Of a stretch of DNA of 26,369 nucleotides, positions 15,059 to 22,870 are shown in pieces. Made by a program: the position numbers and the translations under genes. The notes under the pieces were generated by a model. The model saw only the letters and a program-made list of their open reading frames with translations. It was not told where the DNA came from and searched no databases. Each line of letters starts with the position of its first letter. Position 1 is the first letter of the stretch. Source of the stretch: Brevibacillus sp. (GTDB taxonomy: Bacteria; Bacillota; Bacilli; Brevibacillales; Brevibacillaceae); the NCBI GenBank assembly GCA_029240815.1, contig JARDZO010000047.1, positions 1 through 26,369 on the forward strand. The letters run 5' to 3'.

Positions 15059-16471
15059 TTAAGCTGTTTTGCCAGACTGGCCTTTATCCGTCTGCGTCAG
15101 CTTTTTCTTATATTTGGTATAGTAGATCAACGTGAGGAACACCAACCATGGCACCCCGATGATCCACGAAACGTTCCAGAACTCTGTATCCAACCCCATG
15201 GTGATCAAAATCGCCGCGATCAGCACGATACCGATGATCTGCAGGACTGGGAACCAAGGAGCGCGGACAGGAAGCTTTTCTCCTCCATTTTGCTCCCAAT
15301 GCTTGCGAAACTTCAGATGGGAGAGCAGCGTCAGGAGCCAAACGTATAGAGCACCGAACAGGGCAATCCCGAACAAATAATTGTAAGCGAGCGGGCTAAT
15401 TTTGGATACGAGAGCGGCCAGTGCCACCCCGATGCTGGACAGCAGAAGCGCATTGACGGGCGTTCCATTCTTGGTCAGCTTACCTAGTGACTCCGGTGCA
15501 TAGTCACTGCGCGACAGAGAAAAGATCATTCGCGAGGTCATGTAAAGATTGGTGTTCATGCTGGATAGCGCCGCCGTTAAAACAACGAAGTTCATGATTC
15601 CTGCCGCAGCTGAAATTCCTACGTGATTGAAGACGAGTACGAACGGGCTTTGGGCAATTTCCTTTGCACCCGCATTGATCCAGGGTACGACGGCAATCAT
15701 GATGCCCATCGCGAGGAAGTAGAACACAATCAGGCGCACAACCATCGTACGCATCGCACGCGGGACTGCCGAGCGCGGATCTTTTGCCTCCCCCGCCGTC
15801 ACTGCGATGACCTCAACCCCTACGAAGCTAAAGATCGCCATCAGCACGGCCATCCATACACCGCTAAACCCGTGCGGCATAAAACCGTCGTGCTTGGTGA
15901 AATTCTCAAGGCCAACTGCTGGCGTGCCGATCCCCAGTACGACCGCCACACCGAAAATAATGAAGGCAATAATAGCAACTACTTTGATCATGGCAAACCA
16001 ATATTCAATGCTGCCAAAGTTTTCAACCGAACGGGAGTTGACGTAGATCAAGACCGCACCGAATCCGAGTGTCCAGACCCAGACGGGAATGTCCGGGAAC
16101 CAGTACGTCATATAGATCCCGACCGCAACTGCTTCTCCGCCTACTGCGATGACCTGTGCCGCCCAATACGTCCATCGAGAGGTAAAGCCAGCCCAGCCGC
16201 CCAAATACTTTTCCGCATACACCCCAAACGATCCCGCCGTCGGGTGTGCGACCGCCATTTCCGAGAGAGAAAACATCATGATAACGGCAATAAATGCGGC
16301 GATCACATAGCTGAGAATCACAGCCGGACCTGCGTAATTGATCGCGATAGCGCTTCCCATGAATAGCCCGGTTCCAATCGCACCCCCGAGTCCGATCATC
16401 GTCAGTTGATTCCTGGTTAACCCTCGGTGCAGACCTGATTCACGTTCGATGAAGTTGTCTTTATCCTTCAT
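15059..16471 (-). CDS. Amino acid permease, APC superfamily (AAT-type)
   Basis: 470 residues and about twelve hydrophobic segments. The N-terminal GLTRNQLTMIGLGGAIGTGL block is the classic AAT/APC substrate-site motif, and SFVGVEVIAVTAGEAKDPRSAVPRA is the conserved TM6 to loop region. Relatives carry amino acids such as proline, GABA, histidine or aromatic amino acids by cation symport; the specificity here cannot be read. The ATG at 16469-16471 has AGGGGG upstream; an ATG six codons earlier overlaps that site and is less likely. Third gene of an operon with a class V aminotransferase and a YitT protein. Confidence 0.88.
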   Translation of the reverse strand: MKDKDNFIERESGLHRGLTRNQLTMIGLGGAIGTGLFMGSAIAINYAGPAVILSYVIAAFIAVIMMFSLSEMAVAHPTAGSFGVYAEKYLGGWAGFTSRWTYWAAQVIAVGGEAVAVGIYMTYWFPDIPVWVWTLGFGAVLIYVNSRSVENFGSIEYWFAMIKVVAIIAFIIFGVAVVLGIGTPAVGLENFTKHDGFMPHGFSGVWMAVLMAIFSFVGVEVIAVTAGEAKDPRSAVPRAMRTMVVRLIVFYFLAMGIMIAVVPWINAGAKEIAQSPFVLVFNHVGISAAAGIMNFVVLTAALSSMNTNLYMTSRMIFSLSRSDYAPESLGKLTKNGTPVNALLLSSIGVALAALVSKISPLAYNYLFGIALFGALYVWLLTLLSHLKFRKHWEQNGGEKLPVRAPWFPVLQIIGIVLIAAILITMGLDTEFWNVSWIIGVPWLVFLTLIYYTKYKKKLTQTDKGQSGKTA

Positions 16472-16514
16472 ACATTTGCCCCCTGTCATGACTATCGATT
16501 TGAAATATTGCGAA

Positions 16515-17150
16515 TCAACTTGTCGTACTTACCCCGGAATGGGATTCACCTGTTTTGGGCTGTCCCCATGCCATGCACACATCGACTGCTTTCCCTGCGA
16601 TCACCAAGGAAATAAGGGTGAAAACGGAGTGGAGAACATCTGACACCATCCACGAGGCAATCACGATCAAGGCATTCATGGCGATCATCATTCGACCGAT
16701 CGTAAAGGCAGGCCAGACTTTATTGACCACGACGCAAGCAATATCCACGCCGCCTGTCGTTCCTTTAGCGCGCAGGACCAGCGCGATTCCCGCCCCGCTC
16801 ACGATTCCCCCGAGGAACATTCCTGCCAGCGGCTGATGCCAACCAGGCAGGAAAGCAAACAACCATAGAAACAACGACAAACTCACCATGCCGACCAAAC
16901 TATTGATGACAAATTTTTTCCCGACGAATCGGTAGCCTAGCAGAAAAAGCGGGACATTCAACAGAAAATAGATAAGTCCGAGTGACAGCGGGAGAAAGTA
17001 GCTGAGCAAGACAGCTACTCCCCCCAAGCCTGGAGCGGTGATTTCATTCGGCTGCATGAACAGGTAATACGCGAGTGCAACCAGTGCTGTACCAGCCAAA
17101 ATCATGCTCCATTCCTTCCCGATCGTCTTTAGTTGGGACGCGGTGTTCAT
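16515..17150 (-). CDS. YitT-family membrane protein, lacking the C-terminal DUF2179 domain
   Basis: 211 residues with five or six hydrophobic segments and the YitT/YczE pattern ITAPGLGGVAVLLSYF and GTTGGVDIACVVVNKVWPAFTIGR. Most YitT proteins (about 280 residues) carry a soluble C-terminal domain; this one stops after the membrane part with a short Ser/Thr-rich tail. GGAGGG precedes the ATG, 10 nt after the aminotransferase stop, so the genes are coupled. Function of the family is unknown. Confidence 0.8.
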   Translation of the reverse strand: MNTASQLKTIGKEWSMILAGTALVALAYYLFMQPNEITAPGLGGVAVLLSYFLPLSLGLIYFLLNVPLFLLGYRFVGKKFVINSLVGMVSLSLFLWLFAFLPGWHQPLAGMFLGGIVSGAGIALVLRAKGTTGGVDIACVVVNKVWPAFTIGRMMIAMNALIVIASWMVSDVLHSVFTLISLVIAGKAVDVCMAWGQPKTGESHSGVSTTS

Positions 17151-17160
17151 CTTTTCCCTC

Positions 17161-18300
17161 CTACAGGCTGGCAGGCAGCTCAGCTAATGCGTCAATGGCC
17201 GCCTTTACCTCTTGCTCCGTGTTGTAAAAATGCGGAGCGATGCGGATCACATCGTTGCGTGCGGATACGAGAATCCCCTTTTCCTTGAGAATGGCTTCCG
17301 CTTTGGACGCTTGCGGAATGAAGATGGCTGTATTGGCTGCCTTTTGGCTCAAATCGAGTGGACTCATGACCCGCAACCCTTTCTCTGCCGCATAGGAGAT
17401 CGCAGTATGGGACAGGCTCTGCAAGTAGGCTTCGATCCGCTCTACCCCGATTTCGTTCAGCAATCGAATGGAGGCTGCCGCTGCATAGCCGTTGACCATC
17501 GGTGGTGTCCCTGTTTCAAAGCGTCTTGCTCCCGGTGCGTAATCCAGATGTTTGATGTCAAAAGCAAACGGACTTACTCGTCCAAACCAGCCGGTAACCA
17601 CTGGCTCCAGCTTCTCAGCCAGCTCTTTACGCACATACAGGAATGCAATACCCGGGATGCCCAGCATATACTTCTGCACACCCGCTGCCAGGAAGTCGAC
17701 GTCCATTTCTTTCACATCGATGGCTACACTCCCCGCCGATTGGTACGCATCCACGAATAGATAGGAACCTTTCGCATGAACGATTTTAGCGATTTCCCGC
17801 AAGTCTTGCTTGAAGCCGTTATAGTACGAAACATGTGGAATCGATGTAATCAGGGTCTGTTCATTCACCGACTGGCTGTAGTAATCTAGCGGTATGGCCG
17901 AATCAGCCGCTGGAATAAACTGAATGTGTGCTCCTCTCTTCTGCTGAGCGAGCCACACATGGCCGATGCTGGGAAAATCCATTTCGGTCGTCACGATCTG
18001 ATTGCGCTCTCCCGTGAAATCCAAAGCAGTAGCTACTGAGGAAGCACAATCGGAAACGGATGACAGGACCGCAATTTCATCTGGAGAGGCATTGATCAAA
18101 CGGGCGAATTGTGCCTTTGCTTCCTCTACCTTGTCCATCCACAGATTCCAGTCCATTCCGGTGTAACGAAGCGTGTCCACATATGCAGCAATCGCTTCCT
18201 CTACCTGGCGGCTCAGAGCACTTTGCGAGCAGCTGGATAACTGAATTTTTTCGTTTAGAATGGGAAAATATTCTCTTTCTTTGGCGAATGGAAACGTCAT
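17161..18300 (-). CDS. Class V aminotransferase-fold PLP enzyme (cysteine desulfurase/kynureninase-like)
   Basis: 379 residues. PLP-site elements: SSVSDCASSVA (about 80-90, phosphate-binding region), H156 in SIPHVSYYNG, D184 in FVDAYQSAG, and the Schiff-base lysine K210 in FLAAGVQKYMLGIPG. RRFETGTPPMVNGYAAAASI is the usual C-terminal-domain block. It lacks the typical active-site Cys loop of NifS/IscS, so it may be an aminotransferase or lyase rather than a desulfurase. AGAGGG precedes the ATG. It is divergent from a Crp/Fnr regulator with only 47 nt between the start codons, and heads an operon with a YitT protein and an amino acid permease. Confidence 0.85.
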   Translation of the reverse strand: MTFPFAKEREYFPILNEKIQLSSCSQSALSRQVEEAIAAYVDTLRYTGMDWNLWMDKVEEAKAQFARLINASPDEIAVLSSVSDCASSVATALDFTGERNQIVTTEMDFPSIGHVWLAQQKRGAHIQFIPAADSAIPLDYYSQSVNEQTLITSIPHVSYYNGFKQDLREIAKIVHAKGSYLFVDAYQSAGSVAIDVKEMDVDFLAAGVQKYMLGIPGIAFLYVRKELAEKLEPVVTGWFGRVSPFAFDIKHLDYAPGARRFETGTPPMVNGYAAAASIRLLNEIGVERIEAYLQSLSHTAISYAAEKGLRVMSPLDLSQKAANTAIFIPQASKAEAILKEKGILVSARNDVIRIAPHFYNTEQEVKAAIDALAELPASL

Positions 18301-18347
18301 AGCAATCCCTCTTTCTATTGTTCAATGATTGTGGAGTGATACTTACC

Positions 18348-19040
18348 ATGATTTCGTTCTTCGATGACAAGACTTCACCCTGGATGGAAGACCTCCCCTA
18401 CGACTGGCGAGACGTGTACTCCCTCGGGCAATCCATCCCTTACCAAAAGCACAAAACCGTTTTTCATCAGGATCATGCGGCGAAACACGTGTACGTCGTT
18501 CTCCAGGGACGCATTCGCCTCTTTTTGACTACACCATCTGGTGATGAAAAAGCAATTGCGATCATCGGTCGAAACGGACTGCTCGGCGAATGTGGGCTGT
18601 TCGACCATCCCACCTACAACAACGGGGCTATTACTGCCAGTAAGGCGACCCTGCTAAAGGTTCCAGTCGAACGATTCAAGGAAGCGTTTTCAACAAACCT
18701 TGCCATTGCTCATCATGTTCTCCGTTTTCTCGATGGGAAAAATCGGATCCTCGCGTCTCACACCATGCAACTCAGTTTTTACTCCGCTGCTCAGCGGATT
18801 TGTTTTACCCTGCTGCAATTAGGCAGCACGTACGGGAAAGAAGGGAACGGTAAGCGAGTCATCACCGTCCGCTTCACTCATCAGGAGCTAGCTAACGTGG
18901 TCGGCACTTCGCGTGTGACCGTTGCCAACACAATGAAGGAGCTCGAACGAAAGCACATCCTCTCCAAGGAGGGCGGCTTGTATGTCATCGAGGACGAAGC
19001 ACAGCTGTATCGCTCCGTTTTAGATGGCCTCTCGCTGTAA
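18348..19040 (+). CDS. Crp/Fnr-family transcriptional regulator
   Basis: 230 residues from the ATG at 18348, with GGAG 11 nt upstream; a TTG start ten codons earlier is possible but weaker. Residues about 20-125 form a cyclic-nucleotide-binding-type beta barrel (HVYVVLQGRIRLFLTTPSGDEKAIAII, then LGECGLF). A helix-turn-helix lies at about 175-205 (HQELANVVGTSRVTVANTMKEL). There is no cluster of cysteines for an iron-sulfur centre, so it is not an O2-sensing FNR. Divergent orientation suggests control of the aminotransferase-permease operon and itself from the 47-nt shared region. Confidence 0.88.
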   Translation: MISFFDDKTSPWMEDLPYDWRDVYSLGQSIPYQKHKTVFHQDHAAKHVYVVLQGRIRLFLTTPSGDEKAIAIIGRNGLLGECGLFDHPTYNNGAITASKATLLKVPVERFKEAFSTNLAIAHHVLRFLDGKNRILASHTMQLSFYSAAQRICFTLLQLGSTYGKEGNGKRVITVRFTHQELANVVGTSRVTVANTMKELERKHILSKEGGLYVIEDEAQLYRSVLDGLSL

Positions 19041-19152
19041 TACCTTCACGATACAGGAAGCGTTCAGATGGAATCAGTAAAGCACTTTACACTTTTCGTA
19101 TTTCGAGCCAAATTTCTGACAACAGATGTTTGGAAAAAAGGAGGAGTGTTCG

Positions 19153-19335
19153 ATGACTTTGTGGGTTTTTCTTGCACTTGTGATCAGTGGGATTTTGCTG
19201 TTTGGGGTTCTTTACGAATTTTTCTCGCGGCGGGCTAAAAGAAAGGGACCCAAGAATCCTGGGAAGTACGATCAAACGTACACTGAGCAACTGCTGCAGG
19301 ATACTCGGGACACCATTAACAGGACGGATGTATAA
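19153..19335 (+). CDS. Small single-pass membrane protein of unknown function
   Basis: 60 residues: a hydrophobic N-terminal helix (MTLWVFLALVISGILLFGVL), then a basic stretch RRAKRKGPKNPGK and a polar tail. The ATG at 19153 has an excellent AAAGGAGGAG upstream; an ATG at 19126 would place that site inside the gene. I do not recognise a family. Positive-inside rule predicts a cytoplasmic C terminus. Confidence 0.65.
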   Translation: MTLWVFLALVISGILLFGVLYEFFSRRAKRKGPKNPGKYDQTYTEQLLQDTRDTINRTDV

Positions 19336-19489
19336 AGAGAACGACGCTCTAATCCTCGCGGCGGCAAGCTCGAATAGACCACCAGTTCGTACCCTTCTCC
19401 AAAATTGATTCACTTGTCCACCTTTATTAGTCCAAGCATAGCTTGCCCTTCTGCATATGCTGGAGTAGATAGATAAAGGGGGGATTTTC

Positions 19490-19636
19490 ATGAAAAAGAA
19501 AAACATCCGTGCAAAGCATCGCAACGGTAACGGCAACGGCAATAACAATAACAATAACAACAATAACTCCAGGACCTTTCGGATTACTCTTCGCCCTGGC
19601 GACCGGCTGGTCGTAACGGTCCGCGGCGACGATTAA
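19490..19636 (+). CDS. 48-residue Asn-rich small protein
   Basis: Small protein with a basic start (MKKKNIRAKHR), a GNGNG stretch running into nine consecutive Asn residues (about 18-26), and a compact ending SRTFRITLRPGDRLVVTVRGDD. AAAGGGGGG lies 9 nt before the ATG. The Asn run is coded by alternating AAC and AAT, a simple-sequence tract that could vary in length. A terminator follows at once. Not recognised; the conserved-looking, strand-forming C terminus and good ribosome binding site argue that it is real. A spore-surface role is only a guess from the neighbourhood. Confidence 0.6.
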   Translation: MKKKNIRAKHRNGNGNGNNNNNNNNNSRTFRITLRPGDRLVVTVRGDD

Positions 19637-19651
19637 TCTGCGCTCGAACAG

Positions 19652-19692
19652 CAAAAAAGCCATTTTCCTCTAAGGATAATGGCTCTCTTTGT
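19652..19692. terminator. Bidirectional terminator between convergent small genes
   Basis: AGCCATT (19658-19664) pairs with AATGGCT (19678-19684), extended by TCCT/AGGA across one T-T mismatch. T-rich sequence follows on both strands (six A at 19653-19658 give T on the minus strand; CTCTTTGTGTT on the plus strand). Confidence 0.75.
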
Positions 19693-19693
19693 G

Positions 19694-20003
19694 TTATCGT
19701 TTTTTGCGAGTTCCTTTGATCTTCCCTTTTCCGTTTGTGTTAGCTCTTTGCTTGCCATTTGCTTTTCGTTTTACTTTCGCCTTTTTTGCTCGTACTTTCT
19801 GGTTGCTCTTTGCACTTTTGTTGAAAGCGACAGAACCTCTTCCTCCGCCGACGGCGTGCTGTTGCTTGGTGTTTGAGCTTTCAATGGCCGAATTGGTGCC
19901 ACCTGTGCTGTCGGTACCTCCCCACCTGTTTGCCTTTCATCCCGCGATTTTTGGCTTTTCCTCCAGCCCCAACCAGGACCTGTATGAAGTGCTGTATGGC
20001 CAT
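19694..20003 (-). pseudogene. Lys/Arg/Gly-rich small protein gene, apparently frameshifted
   Basis: On the minus strand, 19694-19936 is open and ends in a strongly basic tail (ANGKQRANTNGKGKIKGTRK and two more residues, then stop) 10 nt before a terminator. It has no ATG, GTG or TTG start. The frame one base off, starting at the ATG at 20001-20003, encodes MAIQHFIQVLVGAGGKAKNR followed by GMKGKQVG, which has the same composition. Joining them at about 19921-19927 by removing one base gives a continuous protein of about 100 residues. In the tail's own frame a TGA (19937-19939) interrupts an alternative upstream extension. Either a frameshift mutation, a sequencing error or a recoding site. The opposite strand also has an ORF here (19884-20054). 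Confidence 0.45.
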
Positions 20004-20054
20004 CCGCCAAGCCTATTTGAAGGCATGAAGAAAAATGATAATGGATTTGTATAA
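19884..20054 (+). CDS. Possible 56-residue protein, overlaps the minus-strand gene
   Basis: Open frame starting MAELVPPVLSVPPHLFAFHP and ending SLFEGMKKNDNGFV. Composition and codon use look protein-like. There is no clear ribosome binding site, and it lies antisense to the Lys/Arg-rich gene. Only one of the two is likely to be real; the terminator position favours the minus-strand gene. Confidence 0.2.
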   Translation: MAELVPPVLSVPPHLFAFHPAIFGFSSSPNQDLYEVLYGHPPSLFEGMKKNDNGFV

Positions 20055-20139
20055 AAAAAGCGGGATAAACCATAATAAAGTCATCGAGCTCGGTGGTGTG
20101 TTTTCAAACAGGCTTTAGTCTTTTAGGAGGCGATGTGCC

Positions 20140-20193
20140 ATGGATGATTTACACTACACCCAAGCGAGTAAGGGAAACCGTTCACAGTCGTAA
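20140..20193 (+). CDS. Possible 17-residue leader peptide
   Basis: ATG preceded by AGGAGG (20125-20130) at 9-nt spacing, encoding MDDLHYTQASKGNRSQS. The ribosome binding site is far better than chance needs, but the peptide is too short to judge and unrecognised. Confidence 0.25.
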   Translation: MDDLHYTQASKGNRSQS

Positions 20194-20272
20194 GCTTCTA
20201 ACTTCAAAACGGAGGTAGATGCGTCGCACGTGATAATCGGTAACACCCTAAAACCTACGAGCTCGATGAATG

Positions 20273-20293
20273 CCGTCTCCTTTATGGAGGCGG
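20273..20293 (+). terminator. Terminator-like hairpin upstream of the coat operon
   Basis: CCGTCTCC pairs with GGAGGCGG (one G-T pair) around a TTTAT loop, followed by TTATTTACTTAT. T-richness is moderate. It would end a short transcript from the region before it. Confidence 0.4.
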
Positions 20294-20432
20294 TTATTTA
20301 CTTATATGGGTGGAAAACGGAGAAAAAAGCTACGGTTCGTAGGGCCACTTGCACGGTAAGCATCTCAGAATACCAATATACGGATAGGACAGAATAGAAC
20401 TGTTCATTCATCCAATAGGAGGTGGTTAGATA

Positions 20433-20684
20433 ATGGATAAGCGAACTTTGGCCGCGCATGAATCACTTGAAATCCATGAAGCGCTCAACTTCAAGACGCT
20501 CTGCCTTGCCAAGTCTAAGCTGATGCAGGGCATCGTATTCGATAAGGATCTGAAAGCGTTAATGCAAAAAGACGTAGAACAATCTACCCAAGCGATTGCC
20601 GAGCTTCAGGCAGTCTATCAAAAAGCCCCGTTCCAGGCACCGGTTCCACAAAATCGCCCTACTCCTATCTTGAATGGAAGGTGA
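20433..20684 (+). CDS. yraG: Small spore-coat-type protein, YraG-like
   Basis: 83 residues. The N-terminal [30 protein letters not shown] is shared with the small protein at 22246-22440, so the operon holds two copies of this type. This copy has an extra Pro-rich C-terminal tail. First gene of a five-gene operon whose order and protein sizes match B. subtilis yraG-yraF-adhB-yraE-yraD, where the products are annotated as spore-coat-related. AGGAGG precedes the ATG. Probably expressed in the mother cell late in sporulation; this is by homology. Confidence 0.72.
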   Translation: MDKRTLAAHESLEIHEALNFKTLCLAKSKLMQGIVFDKDLKALMQKDVEQSTQAIAELQAVYQKAPFQAPVPQNRPTPILNGR

Positions 20685-20691
20685 GAGTCGA

Positions 20692-21060
20692 ATGAATAAC
20701 GATTATCAAGATCCGATCAATGCGTTAAACATGCCGGAGATGGCGGATATGACGTTCGCCATGGACTTCCTCGTCCGCGCCAAAGAGGGTGTCAGAAACA
20801 CAGCAATCGCTCTGACAGAAACGGTATCCCCTGAGACCAGAGCGGTACTTCGCAAGCAACTCCACCAAGGGATTGCCCTCCATCAAGAAATAGCGGACCT
20901 CATGATCCGTAAAAAATGGTTCCACCCTTACGAACTCAATGAACAGTATCAATTGGACCAGCTTTCGGCCTTGAACACCATCCAAATCGGGCAAATGAAG
21001 CTTTTCCCTGAGGATACCTCACGCAAAGGCATGTTCGATCGGACGCCAGATGAACAATAA
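20692..21060 (+). CDS. yraF: CotF-family spore coat protein, YraF-like
   Basis: 122 residues, a Coat_F ferritin-like helical protein. The core runs [20 protein letters not shown] through [20 protein letters not shown], near-identical in plan to the protein at 22457-22753. The ATG at 20692 has AAGGTGAG upstream; an ATG at 20674 overlaps the end of the previous gene and would add six residues. The pairing of a small YraG/E-type gene with a CotF-type gene is repeated on the other side of adhB. Confidence 0.78.
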   Translation: MNNDYQDPINALNMPEMADMTFAMDFLVRAKEGVRNTAIALTETVSPETRAVLRKQLHQGIALHQEIADLMIRKKWFHPYELNEQYQLDQLSALNTIQIGQMKLFPEDTSRKGMFDRTPDEQ

Positions 21061-21077
21061 TATTGGAGGAACAATGG

Positions 21078-22214
21078 ATGAAAGCTGTTACGTATCAGGG
21101 CATTAAGAACATCGTGGTAAAAGAGGTTCCAGATCCCAAGATCGAGAAACCCGACGATATGATTGTCAAGCTGACCAGCACCGCCATTTGCGGATCTGAC
21201 CTGCATTTAATCCATGGAATGATTCCCAATTTGCAAGAAGACTATATCATCGGTCATGAACCAATCGGCATTGTAGAAGAGGTCGGCCCCGGTGTGACCA
21301 AGCTGAAAAAGGGCGACCGCGTCATCATTCCGTTCAATATTGCCTGCGGGGAGTGCTTCTACTGCAAGAACCATTTAGAAAGCCAATGCGATAATTCAAA
21401 CGAGAATGGGGATATGGGCGCTTATTTCGGCTATTCGGGCACGACTGGCGGTTATCCTGGAGGCCAAGCGGAGTATTTGCGGGTGCCCTTCGCGAATTTT
21501 ACCCATTTCAAGCTCCCTGAAAACTGCGAAGTGGAAGACGAAAAGCTATGCCTGATCGCCGATGCCATGTCAACTGCTTACTGGAGCGTGGACAACGCCG
21601 GTGTGAAAAATGGTGATACGGTGATTGTTTTGGGCTGCGGACCGGTAGGCCTTCTTACGCAAAAGTTTTGCTGGCTGAAGGGTGCAAAACGTGTGATTGC
21701 GGTCGACTATGTGGATTACCGTTTGCAGCATGCGAAGCGTACGAACAACGTGGAAATTGTGAACTTCGAGCAAGAGCAAAATATAGGAGACCACCTGAAA
21801 GAAATCACAAAGGGTGGGGCTGATGTTGTCATCGACGCCGTCGGCATGGACGGAAAAATGTCCGATCTGGAGTTTCTCGCGAGCGGTCTAAAGCTGCAAG
21901 GGGGCGCGATGGGGGCTGTGGTGATCGCTTCCCAAGCAGTTCGGAAGGGCGGGACGATACAAATTACAGGCGCATATGGCGGGCGTTATAATGCGTTCCC
22001 TCTCGGAGACATCATGCAACGCAATATTACGATTCGTTCCGGACAAGCCCCTGTCATCCACTATATGCCGTTCATGTATGAGCTCATCACTACGGGCAAA
22101 GTGGATCCAGGCGACATCATTACACACGTTATCCCTTTGAGCGAAGCAAAGCGCGGATACGAGGTGTTCGACACAAAGACGGACAATTGTATCAAAGTTG
22201 TTCTAAAGCCTTAA
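21078..22214 (+). CDS. adhB: Zinc-dependent alcohol dehydrogenase, AdhB-like (formaldehyde dehydrogenase-type)
   Basis: 378-residue medium-chain dehydrogenase. Catalytic zinc ligands C38 (ICGSDLH), H60 and E61 (GHEP); structural zinc cysteines C90, C93, C96 and C104 (ACGECFYCKNHLESQC). Rossmann motif VLGCGPVGLLTQ lies near residue 195. The inserts resemble glutathione-independent formaldehyde dehydrogenases. The ATG at 21078 has GGAGGA 7 nt upstream. It sits in the middle of a spore-coat operon, so the enzyme is probably packaged with or near the coat; its substrate there is unknown. Confidence 0.85.
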   Translation: MKAVTYQGIKNIVVKEVPDPKIEKPDDMIVKLTSTAICGSDLHLIHGMIPNLQEDYIIGHEPIGIVEEVGPGVTKLKKGDRVIIPFNIACGECFYCKNHLESQCDNSNENGDMGAYFGYSGTTGGYPGGQAEYLRVPFANFTHFKLPENCEVEDEKLCLIADAMSTAYWSVDNAGVKNGDTVIVLGCGPVGLLTQKFCWLKGAKRVIAVDYVDYRLQHAKRTNNVEIVNFEQEQNIGDHLKEITKGGADVVIDAVGMDGKMSDLEFLASGLKLQGGAMGAVVIASQAVRKGGTIQITGAYGGRYNAFPLGDIMQRNITIRSGQAPVIHYMPFMYELITTGKVDPGDIITHVIPLSEAKRGYEVFDTKTDNCIKVVLKP

Positions 22215-22245
22215 ATCGAATGATGGAAATGGAGGCCAACCTTCA

Positions 22246-22440
22246 ATGGCATACGGGTTGCACGAAAAACTGGAGGTTCATGAGATTGTTGCTTTTAAAA
22301 CCATTTGCTTGACCAAGTCCAAAACGATGCAAGTTTTTGTTACGGACGAAGCGTTGAAACAAATTTTGGCCGATGATGTTCAGGTATCGACCAGACAGCT
22401 TGAGGAGCTGAGCTTGTTGCTAACAAAAGCAACTACATAG
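22246..22440 (+). CDS. yraE: Small spore-coat-type protein, YraE-like
   Basis: 64 residues, starting MAYGLHEKLEVHEIVAFKTI and continuing CLTKSKTMQVFVTDEALK. It is a paralogue of the protein at 20433-20684 without the Pro-rich tail. GGAGG precedes the ATG. Fourth gene of the coat operon. Confidence 0.75.
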   Translation: MAYGLHEKLEVHEIVAFKTICLTKSKTMQVFVTDEALKQILADDVQVSTRQLEELSLLLTKATT

Positions 22441-22456
22441 GAGGTAAAGACAAGAC

Positions 22457-22753
22457 ATGAATAGCATCATTCAAAGTTTGACCGGCATGGGTGGCATGAC
22501 GGATCAAGTCGTGGCCATGGACTTTCTGATTTCAGCCAAGAGTGGTGTGAGAAATTACGCCATGGCTCTAACCGAAACGGGCACTCCGGAAATGAAAGCT
22601 ACGCTTACCAAGCAGTTGGAAGAAGCGATTGATATGCACGAAAAAATCAGCACGTACATGATTGACCAGGGCTGGTACCGCCCTTGGAATGTCGACGAAC
22701 AGATCCAGTTGGATCAACAAAATATCCAGACAGCATTGAACCTGCCCTCTTAG
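22457..22753 (+). CDS. yraD: CotF-family spore coat protein, YraD-like
   Basis: 98 residues, Coat_F ferritin-like helices: VVAMDFLISAKSGVRNYAMA and DQGWYRPWNVDEQIQLDQQN. It is a paralogue of the protein at 20692-21060 without the extended C terminus. AGGAGGT precedes the ATG. Last gene of the operon, followed by a terminator. Confidence 0.8.
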   Translation: MNSIIQSLTGMGGMTDQVVAMDFLISAKSGVRNYAMALTETGTPEMKATLTKQLEEAIDMHEKISTYMIDQGWYRPWNVDEQIQLDQQNIQTALNLPS

Positions 22754-22794
22754 AAAAAGCACCCTTGAAGGAGTGCTTTTTTCTCTTTTTTTAT
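22754..22794 (+). terminator. Rho-independent terminator of the spore-coat operon
   Basis: AAAAAGCAC (22754-22762) pairs with GTGCTTTTT (22773-22781), followed by a T-rich run. It begins directly after the last coat gene. Confidence 0.88.
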
Positions 22795-22870
22795 ATACTC
22801 CTTTCTTGAGATATCACATCTAGGCGAATCCTCGAATAAGATGTGTTCAAAAAACTCTAAGGAGATAAAT

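Larger units (their letters stand above)
20055..20432. other. 378-nt gene-poor region with inverted repeats, possible leader or small RNA
   Basis: No conserved gene is recognised. A 12-bp inverted repeat, TCATCGAGCTCG (20081-20092) and CGAGCTCGATGA (20258-20269), encloses 165 nt. Inside are a strong AGGAGG followed by a 17-codon ORF, and a second GGAGGT with a very short frame. A terminator-like hairpin follows at 20273-20293, then a small CTACG/CGTAG hairpin. It lies directly upstream of the spore-coat operon and may hold its promoter and leader; no convincing sigma-K or sigma-G promoter was identified. Confidence 0.4.

Noticed and set aside
15623..16366. Plus-strand open frame of 247 codons
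   Set aside because: Antisense to the amino acid permease; the His/Arg/Asp-rich translation is typical of the reverse strand of a membrane protein gene.
19538..19568. AAC/AAT tract as a non-coding microsatellite
   Set aside because: It is in frame within a small gene with a good ribosome binding site and a structured C terminus, so it is better explained as a poly-Asn segment.
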